A DNA stretch of 64,000 bases, from the NCBI GenBank assembly GCA_026874595.1, contig CM049318.1, positions 53,855,250 to 53,919,249 on the forward strand, read 5' to 3'. How positions within the stretch are numbered: the first letter of the stretch is position 1; every line of letters starts with the position of its first letter. A program made the translations under genes and the position numbers. Below, piece by piece: positions 53,801-62,800 of the stretch. This DNA is from Sipunculus nudus. Its lineage: Eukaryota > Annelida > Sipuncula > Golfingiida > Sipunculidae. Under the pieces are notes generated by a model that saw nothing but the letters and a program-made list of their open reading frames with translations, searched no databases and was not told the origin of the DNA.

Positions 53801-56800
53801 GTAATATATTGTTACAACCCTGTTATTGTAACATAAATGCCTGTTTGATGTACTGATCTGTCTGTAAGTGTGTCTGCCAGTTAGACACCTGTAACAATAT
53901 AGTATGTTATACTTTACAGCCTAGACCTGCAGAGCCTGACACTAGAGCGAGTCGAGATCCTACAGAGGGTGGTGCCAAATGATCAGGAGGTATGATGGTT
54001 AAAAGTCTTCTTTGTTAGGTCTCTCCTGTACAAGTTCACTAAGATTTGCGTAAGGATAGCTGTCATTGTCAGTGATCCTAGGGATTTTGAAATCAAATTT
54101 ATATACATTTAGTTAACCCTCAGATCTCACCGGAAGTAAAATCAGCAGTACATCTTTATAGATTTTATATGAGTGTAATTAATATTAAATGTAAAAATTA
54201 CCACTGAAACATTAACAATCAAAACAGTGCACACTGGCAGCTTATATATAGACTGAATCATAAGCTGAGCATCATGACCCATGGGTCACTTGAAAAAAAA
54301 TAGAAGAATTCTCAAATACCAACTCATGTTAGACCAGTATGAAAGGATGGTCATTTTGATCACCAACTTTACGTTGGAAGACGGGTTTCGCTCTTGTGTG
54401 GAACCATCTGCACTGTTTCAGAAAACATGCTTAAAGTTGTGCGTCTCATTTGTTGTATATGTGCCTTGTTTTCATTGTATAAGTGCCTTGTTTTCATTGT
54501 ATAAGTGCCTTGTTTTCATTGTATAAGTGCCTTGTTTTCCAGGTGAAAGCCTTCAAGAATTATGAGAAAGACAGGAAACCAATAGAAGTATTATCTGATG
54601 AAGACAAATTTATTTATGGGGTAAGTGTTCATAGTTAAAATTTAAACTGAACTTGTGTATCTTGGCAAAAGATATGGTAAAACCTAGGGTTTATCGCAAA
54701 GCTTTATATTATTCAGTTTGATGACCTGACATGTGAAGGGAAGCAGGGAAAATTGCAACTTAGCCTCATGAATTAGCTTTAATATGTTCAACACGTTTAT
54801 TTATTGAGTTCAGCAGTATGTATGTTCTTTTTATACGCTTGTCTATGATGGGATGTATTATGGTATACCCAAGGTCCGTCCATCTGCCCGTTAACTTTGT
54901 GTCGTCACAGTCACTTATGAATTTTCACTAAACTCACCATAACTACTTACCAATAGATTATATCGCCCAGGTTTTGATTATGGGTAAAATCCATGCATAT
55001 GTAATAAGATCACAGGTCATCAGGCTACTTGTGGTGTCGCTGCAATAACTAATCAGAAATATGACAGATTTTTATAAAACTCTTCAGAAATATTAATTAA
55101 TATAATATCTCTCCTAAGTTAGATCTCCTGCCAAATTCATGCATATGTAATGAGGACAGATATCACCAAACTTTGTGGTGCCGTGATGATAACTTGCCAA
55201 AAATGTGATTGATTTTCATGAAACTCATTATGAATATAAACCAATACAGTTTTCTACCTGTATCACATTCTCAGCAAAATTCATGCATATTTTTAGAGAT
55301 TAGAGATAACAAGATATGTGACAGGCGTATTATGAACCATTTGCAATTGTTGAACTTGGTTTATTACAGTTAACCTGATTAATGCCATGGATTGTTTAGC
55401 ACATAAACATTTTGCTGATCATTTTGCTCATTTGTAATCATACTTTACTTGTATTAATTTTAGTGCATTTATTGATTTTGTGTGCAAATTTTTTCATAAG
55501 TACACATAACAAGTTGATGTAGAGTGAGAGTCAATGTTTACTTCAGGAAATAGTACTTGTCTGCCACATAATCAGTTAATTTGATAATTATGATCTTAAA
55601 TGTTTTTACAGTCGTGGTAATTTTCTTTTATTGCAGTTGCTCAAGGTTGAGAGATTAACCTCAAAACTCCAGGTCATGAGTTTTATCGGGAACTTTTTTG
55701 ATATTTATACTCAGCTGCAACCAGTAAGTAATACAAGGCATTGACACTCCTCTCTATTATAATTTAACAGTGGCTTAAAACTCAGTTCTGGCATGTTAAG
55801 ATGTTGCTGCCCTGGATCACTTGTACACAACAAGAAATCTGCATTCTAAGGAATGCAAGCCCAACCTTGTGTTTGCATTCACTTATTTGGCCCATATTCC
55901 CAGGTTCATTTGTGCTTTAGTGACTTGATGACATTCCTGAATCCGGATCATGCACTGGACTCACACCAAAATTTAATTGATTCTTCCTAGGCCCATTCTC
56001 GAATTGCCCTGAAAATTACTTGAGATTCCAATCCTGATTGTATGAGATATGTTGTGAACATCACACAAACACAAGAACAGGGATGAATGCATACACTCCT
56101 TGCGTAGGCAACAATTAGTTCCCACCGTCATGCCATAGACTGACAATAGTCCAGCCAAATAATCAAATACTGGATGCATTGAATTAAAGCCACTCTTTAT
56201 TCAATTATTGAATTGAACATACAGTAATTAGTTAATTTCATTTATTGCAGTTGCAGTCATTTTCATATACAGTAGAACGCCTGTATTACGGTCACCATCG
56301 GGACCAGATGGAAGTGGCCTTAATACAGGAGTGGCCGTTATACAGGACACCAGGATAGGGCGGTTAAAATGTAACACAAAACCAAGTTCAAATCTTTATT
56401 ACAGTCATTAAAATAAACGTATAAAAAGAGTATTAGTATATTTACTCTTATCAATAAAAAATAAAATATTTACAATAACGTCAACCCTATTTACAACTAT
56501 TACCAACAATATATAAAAATACAGTGTTTGTTATTAAATTACAGATTGTATATCCATAATATTTGTACAATTTTAATGTTTATTCGCATTCATAATTATT
56601 CAAGTATGAGTAAATTGTGCGATATTTGCCGCACTGGTTTCGTTTGATGTACATGTTCACAAGGACATTAAAGAAAGTTTAAGATCCACAGTTTGCCTTG
56701 CGTTTAAGCACAGGCACCTGTCGTATAAGTAGTGTCTTTACGGGTATATAGAGGGTTAACGGGCGCCTGTGTTTCTGTGGACATAATCATCGGGCTGGTT

Positions 56801-59800
56801 GTCATTCGTTAATTAAATGACAAATGCTCTGATTAAGATCCGGCTCGCACGACTGATTCCCAAACATACACGCAGGTGGGAACACATGCCTTACTATTGT
56901 GCATGGTATGATGCTGGCTTCGTGTCAAACAACTCAGTCACGGTACAGTGGCTCTCATTAACAGACAGGAATATGTGAGAGCGGACACTTGAGTAATGAT
57001 ATTGTGGTCAGAAGTGGCCGCTCGATTTGTTGAGCCCATGTCACGGATTCACTGCCTCTGACCGTAATTGAGGCGTTTCCCCGCCTGCGGGACCGAGAGA
57101 CCTGGCCGTAATACGGAATAGAGGAGTGACCGTTATTGACAACAAAATGATAAATATAACGGTCGAAAATTCGGGACCGGAAAATCTGACCATTATAGAC
57201 GTATTGACCGTTATTGAGGCACCGACATATTAATTTTCCCTCTTTATCATGTTTATAAAATCCTCATATTGCTCATATATAGACCGAGATTCTTATAATA
57301 CCCGTGCGTGTTCCAGGCCGCATGTCATCTGCGCTATTTAAAAAACACCAGAAAATCATATCATGTGTACCTCGATTTTGAGCTACTGTGAGTTCAAGGT
57401 GCCACCACCAGATGTCGCCTCCGCCCAGTCGCAGGATCTGCAAAATCGCTCCCTACATTGGACGACCTCTGGCACCCCTAGCGATTGTTTAAAAAAATAC
57501 CAGACCGGTTCCATAAAATAACATTTAATTTATTCTCATGCATAAACCACACACGTATTCACTGTCACGCGTATTACGCACGTGATGCACCAAGTAACCC
57601 TGGTCCTGCCTTCTAACCCGGGCCTGTCAATTCCCTACACAAAGTCGGCACGGACGCAATATGGCGGTATAACCTCTACTGTATATCTGATCTATATCTT
57701 AAAATTTAGGACAGGTAAACAGTAAGCAGTTAAAGTTTAACAAGTTTAACCATATATCCTGTATAAGATTTTATTGCACTAATTGATCATTTAAAATTTT
57801 ACTTGGTCTGTGTAGATGCTCAGGTACATTATAATGTACATCTTAGAGTAATATTAGAAGGCATCTATTAGTTCTACTGTTCATAATTAATCACATAATT
57901 CCTAAATAATGGCTTTGTGATCACATCATTTAGCCAGTAGAGGTGTATGGTGCTGCCAGTAACATAAAACACATTGGATTATTTGCATGGGATTTTACAC
58001 CAAAATTTTTATCACTATGAGATATTCTAACTCCTGACCCCCCAAAAAATGTCACATTTAGTTGAACTCCAAGAAACCATTCTTTAGGTATCTTGCAGAC
58101 ACACTGGTACTGTCTGGGACAGTGTGTTATGTATAACACAACAGAGCATAGGAGAAGATATGTATATTACTATTATAAATATAGATCTTAATGCTGAAAA
58201 TCATCAAGAAATCTTGCTTCATAAAAATTACACACATAAAAATGTACCTGTTAAGTTTTTTATTTGTCATGCACCTGTTATAGGCAGTGCACTTTATACT
58301 TATGATCCTTTTATTTGGGGGGAATGTATATTTTTTTAATGTAATTAATAATACTTACATTTAAATTTACATTGTAATAATTACACCAAAATTTTTATCA
58401 CTATGAGATATTCTAACTCCTGACCCCCCAAAAAATGTCACATTTAGTTGAACTCCATGAAACTATTCTTTAGGTATCTTGCAGACACACAAATTTGACT
58501 AAAAGTGATGGTCTTCATTTGATTAAAAATGTACATATATCATTTTAATATGCTCCATAATGTAAAATGTGAATATAAAGAGTTGGTCCCCTCCATGAAA
58601 TATGAAATAAATAAGACCTGAAATTATAGTAATCATCCTTCACACAGAGATCATGAACATGATAATTTATTGCTGAAAATAACAAAGGTAACCATAAGCA
58701 AACCTGCCTTAAGTTAAACATGTTAAATACTAATGCAGTTACTTCCTGTTTCATATACATAAGTGATATATGTAATGTACCTACTTCACAAATTTAAATT
58801 AGACTCGCTGCTAAGTGATAATCCATTAATTTTACTAAACATACAGTGGCATTATGAAGATATTATTGAGTGTTTTCAGATATCATGCAAAATGTATTTA
58901 CATTGGTTTATTCATTGGGATTTCGATTTTCTGTCTTTCAGCAACTTAACGCTGTGATAGCTGCTGCCATGTCAATAAAGAATTCAAAGAAATTCAAGCG
59001 ACTGTTAGAGGTAAGATAACATGGTACTGTCTGGGACAGTGTGTTATGTATAACACAACAGAGCATAGGAGAAGATATGTATATTACTATTATAAATATA
59101 GATCTTAATGCTGAAAATCATCAAGAAATCTTGCTTCATAAAAGTTACACACATAAAAATGTACCTGTTAAGTTTTTTGTCATGCACCTGTTATAGGCAG
59201 TGCACTTTATACTTATGATCTTTTTATTTGGGGGGAATGTATATTTTTTTAATGTAATTAATAATACTTACATTTAAATTTACATTGTAATTCTTTTTAT
59301 AAAATGCCATAAACACCTGTTGATTCACTCCATTTCTTTTTTTGATATCTCTACTTTCTGTCATTTGAAAGGAGAGCTGTTACTGTGTAAAAAACTCAGT
59401 GATGTTTCTGCTAAAAGACAAAGAAAACTGTGTGTGACTAAAAATGTGAAAAAATCTTACTACGGTTCCTTCTAATCTAGAGTTATTACTTTCCTGTTAT
59501 TTCCTGTAACAACAATGTATAAATCTGCCCCTCAGATATTTCACTTTGTAGCTGCTCTGTAAACTTAAAGTGTGATATAAACTGCCTCTAAGAGAACTGT
59601 CATGAATTCATCCTACTGATTTCTTTTGTAGATTATCTTGGCTTTCGGGAACTATATGAATAGTTCAAAACGGGATGCTGTGTACGGGTTCAAATTGCAG
59701 AGTCTTGATATGGTAAGCCATCTTTTCCGCTCATCTGTAATTTACATAGTCAAAACTTGTATTTTTCTGCTCTTTAATTTTTTTTCACTTCATGATTTAA

Positions 59801-62800
59801 CTCTTGAGGTCATTTAACATAAATGAGACATAAAATGTTCCCAGCTGATTTATTCTAGGATCTGTGCTTGGTACAGGTATTTTATTTTCTCTGTTGCTGA
59901 TGTTTCTATAGTATTTTGGATTGCATCATAATGTTTCCCTGACATTATGGTAAATAATGTTCATACAGTATACAGTACACTGATCATCATGTGCTGCTGG
60001 TTTTAAAACAGAAATTAATTAAGGATGCATTAATGACTTGGCCAATTCAACACTCACTAGATTGGTGATATCAGGTATGGTTAAGTGCATGACAAGGTTA
60101 ATAGACAGAAAGAGAATTATAGAAGTTTGAATACATTTGGCAGGGGAGATGAATTTGGCAAATGAATGGGTGGCAAGTGAGTGAGGTTATACTGTATAAC
60201 CAATATGCAAATATGACATGAATATTTGACTAATGCTCCTTGTATCTTTCAGCTGATGGATGCTAAGTCTCAAGATAAGCGCTACACTCTCCTCCATTTC
60301 ATTGTCTTGACAATCAAGCAGAGGTTTCCTGATATTTTCACTTACGATACAGAGCTCAGTGCCATAGAAAAGGCCTCATCAGGTAAGGCCAAAAAAATAA
60401 AAGGTATGGTTCTTAGGAACCGCCTGTGTCAGTTTTAACCCCACCACGTAAAAGTTATTATTTTGGTTTCTTTTTTAATGAAGATAATATAATACAATTT
60501 TGATCAGATTTCCTTTGTTATGTAGTGCTATTACATGTTCAGTAAAAAATTGATCATATGACATTTTTATCAAAACATGCAAAAAAAGGTAAAAAATGGA
60601 ATATCGCCTGCCTGCACTGATTTCTGAAAAAAATTGCCTGAGAAGTATACTTTCTTATTTGGCCTAAGCCCTATAGAGATTCATATTATCATTCATTTAC
60701 ATCAGCAGCTAGAAGTGTATGTAAATCCAAGCACCAACACTGTGAAATGCCATTTAGGTCAAGCAAACGGAATCCGAATCTCATTATTTTATCATATAAC
60801 AAAATTGCCTATGAAAAAATATTAATATAGATTTTACATAAAATGAACCCAATTCCTTGAGGAAAAACATATATTCTGTTTTTTTTTCCACAAAAAAACA
60901 TAAGGTTGTGTGATTTGTTCAAAAACTATTGGCACATCTATGAGCACTGTCAACTCGGCAGTGACATCACACACACAGAAATCCCCTGTGACTAAAAATT
61001 CTAGATCTCATCAAAAGCTTACCATTTCTGACACTGTCAGCCCCACTTTTTCAGTGAAGAATAAAAACAACATGTATTGCAAGATTTAAGTCATTTCTAA
61101 ATTTTGCCTATGATTTTGCCAATCACATCAGGGCCCAGAACAGACTATATCTGTTCTGGATGAAATCTACCATGCACATAACAATACCACACGCTATCAT
61201 GTTTACCTAACCTTAAGTAGACCTCCTCAGGAGACATTAATTCAGACTCTGATGGTAAATTTGAATGGCCAGATTTAAATAATGCCCAGAATTTGTTATT
61301 ATAGTGAGTATTGTTGAGAGTTTTCCACTTTCTAAGGGAGTGTTTTTTTTATGTGTGCACTAATTAATTAGACAAACACTAATTAATCAGACTTGGAATG
61401 AACCATCTGTTCTTTCAGCTAATAATTCTTTTTAGGTTATTTAAAACATCTGCTTATAAATCCTGAATTTGGTATTATTTGTGTAAATAAATTAAACATT
61501 CTTTGTAAATATGGCCAGTTTAAACTTGTTTTTGTATGATCCACTGTTTGTGATTGGTAGTTTCGCTGGAGAACATCACGACAGATCTGACTGAACTCAA
61601 GAAGGGCATGGACCTGACCAAGAAGGAATACAGTATACGTCAGAACATGCCAAACCTCCCCCCGGTGCTAAAGGACTTCCTCAACAACTCAGAGGACAAG
61701 TTGCTCAAACTGCAGATAGATGCTAAAACAGCCCAGGTGAGTCACTAAAACTAAAGGTAGATACCCAAACTGCAGATATATTCTAAAACTGCTCATATTA
61801 TATACTCAAACTGCAGATAGATGCTAAAACAGCCCAGGTGAGTCACTCAAACTAAAGATAAGAGACCCAAACTGCAGATTTATACTGAAAAAGCTCAGAT
61901 TATCTACTCAAACTGCAGATAGATGCTAAAACAGCCCAGGTGAGTCGCTCAAACTAAAGATAAGACGCCCAAACTGCAGAAATATTCTAAAACAGCCCAG
62001 GTTATCTACTCAAACTGCAGATAGATGCTTAAACAGCCCAGTTGAGTCACTAAAACTAAAGATAGATACCCAAACTGCAGTTATATTCTAAAACAGCTCA
62101 GATTATATACTCAAACTTCAGATAGATGCTAAAACAGCCCAGGTGAGTCGCTCAAACTAAAGATAAAGGGCCCAAACTGCAGATTAATTTTAAAAAAGCT
62201 CAGATTATCTACTCAAACTGCAGATAGATGCTAAAACAGCCCAGGTGAGTCGCTCAAACTAAAGATAAGAGGCCCAAACTGCAGAAATATTCTAAAACAG
62301 CCCAGGTTATCTACTCAAACTGCAGATAGATGCTAAAACAGCCCAGGTGAGTGGCTCAAACTAAAGATAGATGCCCAAACTGCAGATATATTCTAGCCCA
62401 GGTTATCTATTCAAACTGCAGATAAATGCTCAAACAGCCTGTGTAAGTCCCTTAAACTAAAATAGTTGCTGAAACGGTAAAAAGATGCCCTTCTGCAAAT
62501 TGCAGATAGATACACAAAATGCAGATAGTCTGCAAACTGCATAGTGATACTAAAAAAGCCAAGGTAAGTTATTCAAACTACAACTAGAATGCTCAAACTG
62601 TAGGTAGATGCTAAATAAGCTCATGTAACCACGGCAACAACTGTTAAAATACTCATTTGCACCATACAATTTTAGCTCAGTTGATATCTTGAAAGTGAGT
62701 CTTTTTTTATGCCCCCACCACAAAGTGGCCGGGGCATATAGTTTTACCCATGTCCGTCATTCCATCCTTCCGTCATTCCGAAATCAAGCAGTTGTACAGA

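Larger units (their letters stand above)
53990..54542 (+). other. FMNL: Intron 16, repeat terminus and acceptor minisatellite
   Basis: It contains a solitary copy of the CCCATGGG-palindrome repeat end (54262-54292) and a 22-bp minisatellite that runs into the splice acceptor (54461-54542). The rest is AT-rich. Confidence 0.7.
55724..58941 (+). other. FMNL: Intron 18, 3.2 kb
   Basis: It holds part of interspersed repeat X (55838-56135), a 1.4-kb TIR element (56270-57681) and a recent duplication (57994-58490) of sequence that flanks exon 19. Nothing further is recognised. Confidence 0.7.
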
